Positions 6,704 through 12,960 of a DNA stretch of 13,398 bases are shown piece after piece. Source of the stretch: an uncultured Sulfurovum sp. (lineage in GTDB: Bacteria > Campylobacterota > Campylobacteria > Campylobacterales > Sulfurovaceae); the NCBI GenBank assembly GCA_937938065.1, contig CALDBH010000060.1, positions 1 to 13,398 of the forward strand, read 5' to 3'. The position numbers were made by a program, and so were the translations under genes. Position 1 is the first letter of the stretch; the number at the start of each line of letters is the position of its first letter. The notes beneath the pieces were generated by a model. The model was not told the DNA's origin. It was given only the letters and a program-made list of their open reading frames with translations, and searched no databases.

Positions 6704-8176
6704 TTACTCAGGGATTAAAGTCCAACCTGGCTTGAGTTTTGCTTTATAGATGAACATATGGTGTAAGATATGTTTGATCCAGTGACCCGCAAGACCGATC
6801 TCTCCAAATGTATAGTCTGTATCACGACCTGTTCCAGGGTACTTTTCAAAGTCTGGTACAACAGGATAGACTGTCATCGCTGCGGCTTGACCATCAAAGA
6901 TACCTTTACCTGCAGATGCAACACACGCCGCACCCATTTCTGCCATAGAAGCTTCATGAAGATGTGCTTTTTCTCCATTTTTAATCATATCACATACAGA
7001 GTGAGCTACTGCTTTACCGATGATACCGGCAGGCATACCTGTTCTTGGTGGTGTAGGATTGATCGGTGTTCCGTTTGGTGAACTCATAGGTTTAGAGATA
7101 AGGTGTGGTGGTGCAAAGGCGATACCACATGCAAAGATGTTAGAAAATGATGGGTTTTGGTATGTTCTTGGCCAGTCAGATGCTCTCCAGTTCTCATACG
7201 CACCTGCATCATATTTTGCATCTACTTTCATAAATCCGTTTGGCGCAAAGAGTGTATCAGTCATGTCTGATCCATCTTTAGCATAGGCTTTAAGACCTAC
7301 ACCTGCAAATGGAGGGATAAGCATAGAGAAGTCAAACTCCTCTTCACCCATAGATCCATCAAGAAGTTCATAATGGATTTTACCTGCTTCTACTTTGTGA
7401 ACATGTGCCCCGATGATCCATGGGACATTTCTTTCAGCATAAAGAGATTCAGCAAAAAGTTTAGAACTTACAGCGTAACCTCCCACTTTCATGTGAAGAC
7501 CACCCATACCAAAGTCACCCAGAAATGATTCATTTGAAATCCATTTGATATCTAACATATCACGGATACCCGCTTTTCTAGCTTCATGCTCAACGTTAAA
7601 GATGTACTCAAACGCAGCACCTTGACAGGTACACATACCATGACCTGTACCTACAAGAAGTTTTTGTCTTTCACCTGCTTTGGCTTTTTCAAAAACTTTT
7701 TTAAGCTCCTCATTTGCATGTACTGCATGATCTGCAGTACATACAGAAACGGTATGTTCTCCGAGTTCTCCTTTTCCATTACCCAAACCTGGTGTAGCAT
7801 CAAAGTTAAGCTTAGGTCCAGTGGCATTGATAAGATAATCATAAGTCAACTCTTCAGTTTGACCTTTTGTAGCTTCTTCTGTAGATTCTATCACAATGTA
7901 TGGAGCATCACTGTCAGCTTTACCGTTAGGATGGATAGAGATAGCTAATGCCTGTCTGTAGTCGATCCCAGCTTTTTTATAGATCGGTGCAAGAGGGAAC
8001 ACAACGTCCTCTTTTGTCATTTGTCCTACACCCACCCAAATGTTAGACGGAATCCAGTTCCATTGAGAGTTTGGAGTAACTACCACCACTTCATGCTCTT
8101 TTCCAAGCCATTTTCTTGCAAATGTTGCAGCAGTGTGTCCTGAAACACCACCACCCATTACTATTATTCGTGACAT
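6704..8176 (-). CDS. sqr: Sulfide:quinone oxidoreductase-like FAD flavoprotein
   Basis: The protein is predicted to oxidise sulfide to polysulfide or sulfur and pass electrons to membrane quinone, a main energy route in sulfur-oxidising Campylobacterota. The N-terminus has the FAD-binding beta-alpha-beta motif (IIVMGGGVSG, glycines 8-10 and 13), and a second block, YLINATGPKL (114-123), is typical of the disulfide oxidoreductase/SQR fold. Candidate redox cysteines are C146, C182 and C184 (GMCTCQGAAFEY), and C350 (IFACGIAFAPP). The last region replaces the usual GD-containing FAD motif and does not place a third cysteine as in classical SQRs. The C-terminus (HWIKHILHHMF, 465-475) is amphipathic and could anchor the protein to the membrane. 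Length is 490 residues, longer than the roughly 430 of many SQRs. Start ATG 8176 has AGGAAG a few bases upstream. A divergent SQR subtype or a related flavoprotein cannot be excluded. Confidence 0.8.
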   Translation of the reverse strand: MSRIIVMGGGVSGHTAATFARKWLGKEHEVVVVTPNSQWNWIPSNIWVGVGQMTKEDVVFPLAPIYKKAGIDYRQALAISIHPNGKADSDAPYIVIESTEEATKGQTEELTYDYLINATGPKLNFDATPGLGNGKGELGEHTVSVCTADHAVHANEELKKVFEKAKAGERQKLLVGTGHGMCTCQGAAFEYIFNVEHEARKAGIRDMLDIKWISNESFLGDFGMGGLHMKVGGYAVSSKLFAESLYAERNVPWIIGAHVHKVEAGKIHYELLDGSMGEEEFDFSMLIPPFAGVGLKAYAKDGSDMTDTLFAPNGFMKVDAKYDAGAYENWRASDWPRTYQNPSFSNIFACGIAFAPPHLISKPMSSPNGTPINPTPPRTGMPAGIIGKAVAHSVCDMIKNGEKAHLHEASMAEMGAACVASAGKGIFDGQAAAMTVYPVVPDFEKYPGTGRDTDYTFGEIGLAGHWIKHILHHMFIYKAKLKPGWTLIPE

Positions 8177-8192
8177 ACTCTTCCTTTTAGAT

Positions 8193-8214
8193 CCATAAGT
8201 ATGATCACTTATGG
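8193..8214. promoter_or_regulatory. Inverted repeat in the sqr leader
   Basis: CCATAAGT / ACTTATGG is a perfect 8-bp inverted repeat with a 6-nt spacer, just upstream of the sqr ribosome site. The 9-mer ATACTTATG formed on the minus strand here recurs on the plus strand at 8298-8306. It could be an operator or an mRNA hairpin controlling sqr. Confidence 0.4.
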
Positions 8215-8271
8215 TTAAATTAATTGTTCCATTAAGTGTAAGACAGTGATGATTAAATCAAAATTAAAATT

Positions 8272-8277
8272 AGTATA
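8272..8277 (-). promoter_or_regulatory. Possible -10 element of sqr
   Basis: TATACT on the minus strand, about 95 bp before the sqr ATG, is the best -10 match in a very AT-rich 278-bp divergent region. TACACT at 8235-8240 on the minus strand is an alternative with a shorter leader. The sequence alone does not decide between them. Confidence 0.3.
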
Positions 8278-8416
8278 TTTTATTAAATTGATTAAAAATA
8301 CTTATGAATTTTAAAGAATGAGCGTTTTATTAAGTCTTTTTTATGACTTTTATTTTTCCTAAAATTTATAAATTAGATTTATGAAATTAGGAGTAATAAT
8401 CTACGAATTCAAAATA

Positions 8417-8425
8417 TGCTAGAAT
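8417..8425 (+). promoter_or_regulatory. Extended -10 promoter of the transporter gene
   Basis: TGC-TAGAAT (hexamer 8420-8425) would start transcription near 8432, about 23 nt before the ATG at 8455. It has the same TGC-plus-hexamer form as the addB promoter. Confidence 0.45.
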
Positions 8426-8454
8426 AACTCTAAAATTACGCCTAAAGACACTGA

Positions 8455-9957
8455 ATGACAAACTTATTTGACATTATTATGACACCTGTCCGCGCTATTA
8501 GAATGCGCTATATTCCACTACTTCTTATTTACTTTGCCTATGGTGCCAGTGGATTTGCAGCGGTAGCGGAGACGTTTTGGGTGAAAGAACAACTGAACCT
8601 TTCTGCAGAAAATCTCATATCTCTTGCGGTATGGCTGACTGTACCATGGACAATTAAAATGATCTTTGGTCAGATGGTAGACTCCTTTTCTCCTTTCGGA
8701 TCTAACCGGAAGATCTATGTCTATATAGGTGCACTGCTTATGGTGTTTGGTACAACACTCATGATAGGATTGGTTTCCGATGCTGTCTGGTTGGCTACAT
8801 ATACGAAAGAGAAAGTCTATATATTTGCATCTGTCATCTCAGTAGTAGGTTTTGTACTACAGGATGTCGTAGCCGACACCATGAGTACAGAAGTGGTAGA
8901 TAAAAGTCAAACAGATGTTGAGATAAGAAAAGAGTTGGCCATGATTCAAGTCCTTGCCCGACTTTCTCTGGGATTGGCTATCTTTTCTGTGGCAGGATTA
9001 AAAGGATGGCTTGCTGAAATATATAGCTATGAGACGATGTTTAAGATTTCATTATTTATCCCGGCACTTTCCATTATAGGAGTGACATTTGTAAAACTGA
9101 ACCCTGTAGAAAGTTCACCGCTCAATAAACAGATCTTTTTTGGTGGATTTTTCTTTGCTGTTTTTGTGGTACTTATAGGATACAACGAAGTGCCATACTC
9201 TCAGGAAATAGTCTTTTTCGTTTCTTTGGGTGTGGTACTCTATTTTCTTCGTACGCTTATCATAGACTTGGACCCAGATACCATCAGACACATACAGATG
9301 GCAATGATCGTCATCTTTGTGTACAGAGCGATGCCAAGTGTAGGACCGGCACTTACATGGTGGGAGATAGATGTCTTAGGCTTTGACAAAGCATTTTTTG
9401 GTACCTTGGGACAAATAGGTGCAGCATTGGCACTTGTAGGTATGTGGATCAGTTCGAAGTTTATTGTGAATCAAGCCATAGGGAAAGTTCTGATTTGGAT
9501 GACGGTGATAGGAAGCGTTTTATCTTTACCTGTTTTAGCCATGTATTACGACATCCATACCATGCTTGGTATCGATGCAAGAACGGTGGCTCTTGTCGAT
9601 ACAGCAGTAGCTTCACCTTTTGACTATATTGCAGGGGTATTGATGTTGACCTTGGTCGCTATCTATGCACCGGAGGGTCGTAAAGGTACGTGGTTTGCAC
9701 TAATGGCCAGTCTTATGAACATTGCACTTAGTGCAGGAGGACTGTTAAGTAAATATCTCAATAAAGTCTTTATCATGACCAGAGAAATTAAAGAAGATGG
9801 AAAGGTAGTAGTACCTGCAAATTATGATGATCTGGGTATGTTGCTTTGGGTAGCGATTATTGTTGGTTTTATTGTTCCTATTGTGACTATTCTAAAGTTC
9901 AATCCAGACCCAAGTATCAAAAAAAAGAATCTAAAAAAGCATAAAAATATTAGATAG
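8455..9957 (+). CDS. Major facilitator transporter, BT1 (folate-biopterin)/AmpG-like
   Basis: This is a 500-residue polytopic inner-membrane protein with about 12 hydrophobic segments, for example 20-40, 54-75, 87-108 and 122-140. The loop after the second segment, PWTIKMIFGQMVDSFSPFGS (64-83) followed by NRKIYV, resembles the P-W-x-x-K-x-x-x-G-x-x-x-D...R-R-x-Y pattern of the BT1 family. LQDVVADTMSTE (135-146) matches the acidic fourth-helix motif of that group. Substrates in BT1/AmpG relatives include folates, pterins and muropeptides; the substrate here cannot be read from sequence. The C-terminal tail is lysine-rich (KKKNLKKHK). The start is set at ATG 8455 with no good Shine-Dalgarno; ATG 8479 is an alternative. 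It is divergent from sqr, and the phosphatase gene follows after 48 nt. Confidence 0.8.
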   Translation: MTNLFDIIMTPVRAIRMRYIPLLLIYFAYGASGFAAVAETFWVKEQLNLSAENLISLAVWLTVPWTIKMIFGQMVDSFSPFGSNRKIYVYIGALLMVFGTTLMIGLVSDAVWLATYTKEKVYIFASVISVVGFVLQDVVADTMSTEVVDKSQTDVEIRKELAMIQVLARLSLGLAIFSVAGLKGWLAEIYSYETMFKISLFIPALSIIGVTFVKLNPVESSPLNKQIFFGGFFFAVFVVLIGYNEVPYSQEIVFFVSLGVVLYFLRTLIIDLDPDTIRHIQMAMIVIFVYRAMPSVGPALTWWEIDVLGFDKAFFGTLGQIGAALALVGMWISSKFIVNQAIGKVLIWMTVIGSVLSLPVLAMYYDIHTMLGIDARTVALVDTAVASPFDYIAGVLMLTLVAIYAPEGRKGTWFALMASLMNIALSAGGLLSKYLNKVFIMTREIKEDGKVVVPANYDDLGMLLWVAIIVGFIVPIVTILKFNPDPSIKKKNLKKHKNIR

Positions 9958-10005
9958 GCTTTAGAACATAGATTAGTTGTATATATATTAAAAGAAGAGA
10001 AAAAA

Positions 10006-10638
10006 ATGGTTATATTATTTGATTTAGACGGAACACTGATAGACTCTACAGAAGCGATACTGGAAAGTTTTGGAGTAGCATTTAGCACATTTGGTGCACC
10101 TGTACCAGATGACGAGCACATTAAAGCGGAGATAGGACATCCTTTAGATGTGATGTTCGCAACGCTTGGTGTAGAGGATATGCATGTAGATGCACATGTA
10201 CAAGCTTATAAGATGCATTATAGAAAAATTTCATGTGCAAAGACTGTATTGCTTCCTGAAGCAAGAGAAGCGGTGGAACTAGCAAGTCAACATGCTACTT
10301 TGGGTGTAGTGACGACCAAGACAGCCAAATATTCCATAGAACTTTTAGAACATATGGGACTGATGTCATATTTCGATGTATTAGTAGGTAGAGAGGATGT
10401 GGAAAACCCAAAACCTCACCCGGAACCTATTTTCAAAGCTTTGTCAAAATTACAAAGTGATAAAAATAAGTATTGGATGATAGGTGATACACCAATGGAT
10501 ATTTTGGCAGCCAAAGCAGCGAACATCAATAGTGTTGCTGTGACATGCGGATATGCAGATGAAACCTCGCTATCAGAGCATACTGATAATGTATCTAAGA
10601 CGGCACTTGAGGCTGTGAAATTCATCACGCTATTATAA
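10006..10638 (+). CDS. HAD-superfamily phosphatase (phosphoglycolate phosphatase/PpaX type)
   Basis: This is a cytoplasmic Mg2+-dependent phosphatase of HAD subfamily IA. All catalytic motifs are present: motif I FDLDGT (nucleophile D6, acid/base D8), motif II VVTTK (T103/T104), the motif III lysine in NPKPHP (K136), and motif IV IGDTPMD (D161, D165). A helical cap lies between residues 15 and 85. The 210-residue length fits phosphoglycolate phosphatase (Gph) or pyrophosphatase PpaX; these cannot be separated by sequence reading alone. The ribosome site is a weak GAAGAG. A TATATT at 9984-9989 could be its own -10, otherwise it is read from the transporter gene 48 nt upstream. Confidence 0.85.
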   Translation: MVILFDLDGTLIDSTEAILESFGVAFSTFGAPVPDDEHIKAEIGHPLDVMFATLGVEDMHVDAHVQAYKMHYRKISCAKTVLLPEAREAVELASQHATLGVVTTKTAKYSIELLEHMGLMSYFDVLVGREDVENPKPHPEPIFKALSKLQSDKNKYWMIGDTPMDILAAKAANINSVAVTCGYADETSLSEHTDNVSKTALEAVKFITLL

Positions 10639-10653
10639 GATCATAATGGAATA

Positions 10654-10659
10654 TATACT
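10654..10659 (+). promoter_or_regulatory. -10 element of the Crp/Fnr-family regulator gene
   Basis: TATACT lies 23 bp before the GTG start, giving a short leader that contains a strong AGGAGG ribosome site (10672-10677). The gap to the upstream phosphatase gene is only 43 nt, so the regulator may also be cotranscribed with it. Confidence 0.4.
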
Positions 10660-10681
10660 TTGACTTTTTCTAGGAGGTATT

Positions 10682-11323
10682 GTGAAAATAAATATTGAAC
10701 TATTTCAAGCACTGAACCAGGATGAGACTAACAGACTTTACAAAATTTCTTCCCTTAAAGAGTACAAGAAGGGGAATATTATTTTTTATGAAGGAGATCA
10801 ACCCAAGAGGCTAAAACTTTTATTAGATGGCATTGTTAAAGTATACAAAGTTGATTCTAAAGGCAAGGAAGTAATCTTGCATTTTTTTCAGCCTCAGACA
10901 CTCATAGCCGAAACAGCACATATGCAAAAAATCAACTATCCCGCTACAGCAATATGTGAAACTGACTGTAAACTACTCGAGATCGACTATGCGTTATTTG
11001 AAAAAGATTTTTTACGTAATCCGGAAATAAGTCTCAAAATCATCCAGTCTCTTTCCAAGAAAGTCAAGGCCCTACAAAATGTTATCACAACAAACCTGAC
11101 TATGGATACATTTAGCAGGATCTGCAAATTTATCTATGAAAATGAAAATCATATAAATGAACTATCACATAGAAAAATTGCCGCTATCTTAAATATAACC
11201 CCAGAAACACTCTCCAGAAATCTTTCGACTCTAAAAAAAGATGGGATTGTCGCTGTGAATAATCGTAAAATAGAAATTTTGGATAAAGATCGCTTATTTA
11301 CTGTTGTTGATTTGAATCAATGA
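10682..11323 (+). CDS. Crp/Fnr-family transcriptional regulator, probable regulator of hcp
   Basis: This is a 213-residue DNA-binding regulator. Residues about 15-125 form the cyclic-nucleotide-binding-like beta-roll (KKGNIIFYEGD at 29-39, LLLDGIVKVYKV at 46-57), then a dimerisation helix, then a Crp-type helix-turn-helix (160-190). The recognition helix TPETLSRNLSTLKKDG (173-188) has E175, S178 and R179, the same E-x-x-S-R as FNR, which reads TTGAT. The only cysteines are C92, C96 and C148, so the N-terminal Fe-S ligands of FNR are missing; oxygen sensing by a cluster is unlikely. Heme- or NO-responsive relatives (HcpR, DNR, NssR types) fit better, by inference. Start is GTG 10682 with AGGAGG 4 nt upstream. 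It lies directly upstream of hcp, and a perfect FNR-type box covers its last codons. Confidence 0.87.
   Translation: MKINIELFQALNQDETNRLYKISSLKEYKKGNIIFYEGDQPKRLKLLLDGIVKVYKVDSKGKEVILHFFQPQTLIAETAHMQKINYPATAICETDCKLLEIDYALFEKDFLRNPEISLKIIQSLSKKVKALQNVITTNLTMDTFSRICKFIYENENHINELSHRKIAAILNITPETLSRNLSTLKKDGIVAVNNRKIEILDKDRLFTVVDLNQ
11307..11320. promoter_or_regulatory. FNR-type operator TTGAT-N4-ATCAA upstream of hcp
   Basis: TTGATTTGAATCAA is a perfect match to the FNR/Crp-Fnr consensus palindrome. It lies in the last five codons of the regulator gene. Its centre (11313.5) is 41.5 bp before the start point (about 11355) predicted from the TATCAT -10-like hexamer at 11343-11348, the position of a class II activator site. 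Confidence 0.65.
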
Positions 11324-11342
11324 GTTAAATCACTTATTCCTA

Positions 11343-11348
11343 TATCAT
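11343..11348 (+). promoter_or_regulatory. Probable -10 element of hcp
   Basis: TATCAT matches the -10 consensus at five of six positions and sits where a class II FNR-type activator bound at 11307-11320 would place it. The leader to the hcp ATG would be about 59 nt and would contain the inverted repeat at 11358-11390. Confidence 0.45.
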
Positions 11349-11357
11349 TCCTGCTAT

Positions 11358-11390
11358 ATGTTCATAGTCATATTAAAACGATATGAACAT
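11358..11390. promoter_or_regulatory. Inverted repeat in the hcp leader
   Basis: ATGTTCATA and TATGAACAT form a perfect 9-bp inverted repeat with a 15-nt spacer, ending 11 nt before the hcp ribosome site. It could be a second operator over the promoter region or a leader hairpin. Its half-sites do not resemble TTGAT, so a different protein would be needed if it is an operator. Confidence 0.4.
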
Positions 11391-11413
11391 TTTCAAAATA
11401 AAGGATGAATATA

Positions 11414-12739
11414 ATGAGTATGTTTTGTTACCAGTGTGAAATGAGTACACCAAACGGATGTGGTTCAACTGGAGCCACTGTTGGTACCTGCGGAAAGGAC
11501 GAAAATCTTTCCCGCCTTCAGGATATAATGATTTTTGGCCTAAAAGGTCTCAGTGCCTACAGAGAGCATCTTAATGAGCTGAAGCCAGAAGAGACAAAAG
11601 GTGTCGATGATGTGATGAGTGAAACACTCTACTTTACACTGACCAATGTGAACTTTAATTTTGATGATCATATTAAGCAATTGATGAAGGTAGGAAGCGC
11701 TGGAGTTGAAGTGATGGATAAGCTTTCAAATGCCCATACAGGCAAATTTGGTATTCCAACACCTGTTACAGTACCTCAGAATAAAGTCGAGGGGAAAGCG
11801 ATTCTTGTGAGTGGTCATAATCTGGATATGATGGAGCAACTACTTAAAGCCACTGAAGGTAAAGGGATCAATGTGTATACGCATTCCGAAATGCTTCCTG
11901 CCCATGGCTATCCTGAACTTAAGAAATATTCTCACTTAAAAGGGAATGTGGGTAAAGCATGGTTCGATCAAGTAGAACTCATGAAACGCTTTAAGGGGAC
12001 TTTTGTCGTTAACACCAACTGTATTATTCCTCCTAAAAAAGATGCTGACTATGTAGATCGTGTATTTACTTATAAGATTGTTGGTATTGAAGGTGGAACT
12101 CCGATTGAAGATGATAATTTTGACGAGTTGATTGAAAAAACACTTCAATGTGAAGATACAAATATGGATGACAATCTCTCTCTTGTGACAGGACATCACT
12201 ATAAGACGATCCTCACACTGGCACCTCAAATCCTGCAAGCAGTTGAAGAGGGAAAGATCAGACAGTTTTTTGTTATTGCCGGATGTGATGCCCCAGGAAA
12301 AGCAGGAAACTACTATAGAGAGATGGCGGAAAGTCTCCCAGAAGACTGTGTCATTATCACATCAAGTTGCGGAAAGTTCAGATTCAATGATATTGATTTT
12401 GGAAATGTGCCTGGAACCGGAATACCGCGTTACCTAGATTTGGGACAGTGTAATGATTCCAACGGTGCAGTGGAAATTGCCAAAGCGGTAAGTGAAGCGC
12501 TTGATACACCTATCAATGACCTTCCAGTCTCCATTGTTCTTTCTTGGATGGAGCAGAAAGCTGTTATTATCCTTCTTGCACTCTTTAGTTTGGGTATCAA
12601 AGATATCTATCTTGGTCCAAAGCCACCACAGTTTGTAAATGAAGATATCTTTAACTTTTTAGCTGAAAACTTCAGTCTTCATTTAACGGGTGATGCAAAA
12701 GAAGATTTGAAAAATTTGCTGATTGAAAAGGTAGTATAA
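11414..12739 (+). CDS. hcp: Hybrid cluster protein (Hcp), short class III-like form
   Basis: This cytoplasmic iron-sulfur-oxygen enzyme is historically called hydroxylamine reductase; in E. coli it acts as an NO reductase in nitrosative stress defence. All hybrid-cluster ligands of the family are found: H135 (SGHNLD), E159, C203 (NTNC), C291 (AGCDAPG, the persulfide position), C319 (SSCGKF), C346 (GQCND), and E380/K382 (SWMEQK). The N-terminal cluster cysteines are C5, C8, C16 and C26, a C-x2-C-x7-C-x9-C spacing. With 441 residues it lacks roughly 100 residues found in class I/II proteins, as in class III forms. ATG 11414 is chosen over the in-frame ATG 11405 because AAGGA (11401-11405) sits 8 nt before it and homologues begin M-x-x-FCYQC. 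No gene for its usual partner Hcr is nearby. Confidence 0.92.
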   Translation: MSMFCYQCEMSTPNGCGSTGATVGTCGKDENLSRLQDIMIFGLKGLSAYREHLNELKPEETKGVDDVMSETLYFTLTNVNFNFDDHIKQLMKVGSAGVEVMDKLSNAHTGKFGIPTPVTVPQNKVEGKAILVSGHNLDMMEQLLKATEGKGINVYTHSEMLPAHGYPELKKYSHLKGNVGKAWFDQVELMKRFKGTFVVNTNCIIPPKKDADYVDRVFTYKIVGIEGGTPIEDDNFDELIEKTLQCEDTNMDDNLSLVTGHHYKTILTLAPQILQAVEEGKIRQFFVIAGCDAPGKAGNYYREMAESLPEDCVIITSSCGKFRFNDIDFGNVPGTGIPRYLDLGQCNDSNGAVEIAKAVSEALDTPINDLPVSIVLSWMEQKAVIILLALFSLGIKDIYLGPKPPQFVNEDIFNFLAENFSLHLTGDAKEDLKNLLIEKVV

Positions 12740-12814
12740 ATCACTTTTTCATAATAACTGAGTTATGATAACTAGGAGCATTAAGATTATCAATATCCGT
12801 TCAGCTTTTATTTA

Positions 12815-12838
12815 CGGAGGATTCCTCCTCCGGAATCC
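12815..12838. other. Two overlapping, mutually exclusive GC-rich hairpins after hcp
   Basis: CGGAGGA-TTCC-TCCTCCG (12815-12832) and GGATTCC-TCCTCC-GGAATCC (12819-12838) are both perfect 7-bp hairpins that share bases and cannot form together. They stand out as a GC-rich patch in the AT-rich 12740-12960 spacer. No T-run follows on either strand. They lie upstream of the luxS -10, so they belong to the hcp 3' region unless luxS has an earlier promoter. Confidence 0.45.
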
Positions 12839-12928
12839 ATTCACTTTGTCTTCAAACTTCGACGTCTTCCTTTAACCCCACAAATTCTTAAAATATTTAT
12901 AGTGTTTAGTTCTATTAGTAAATCTCGC

Positions 12929-12934
12929 TATAAT
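12929..12934 (+). promoter_or_regulatory. -10 element of luxS
   Basis: A perfect TATAAT sits 26 bp before the luxS ATG, giving a leader of about 20 nt that carries AAGGA at 12950-12954. The upstream T-rich, periodic stretch is typical for this group. Confidence 0.65.
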
Positions 12935-12960
12935 CAAAAAAATATTATGAAGGAAACCCT

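Noticed and set aside
6770..7286. Plus-strand open frames opposite sqr (103 and 88 codons)
   Set aside because: They are complements of the conserved sqr coding sequence with no ribosome sites, and are treated as shadow frames.
8249..8261. FNR-like dyad ATGATTAAATCAA upstream of sqr
   Set aside because: The half-sites are spaced by 3 rather than 4 nt and one half is imperfect. In such AT-rich DNA this is likely chance, so a regulatory link to the Crp/Fnr gene is not claimed.
11405..11413. Upstream in-frame ATG 11405 as the hcp start
   Set aside because: The ATG itself overlaps the AAGGA ribosome site that serves ATG 11414, and the extra residues M-N-I are not part of the conserved Hcp N-terminus.
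12765..12875. Plus-strand 36-codon open frame between hcp and luxS
   Set aside because: There is no Shine-Dalgarno before its ATG and it runs through the two GC-rich hairpins. No protein-like pattern was recognised, so it is treated as chance.
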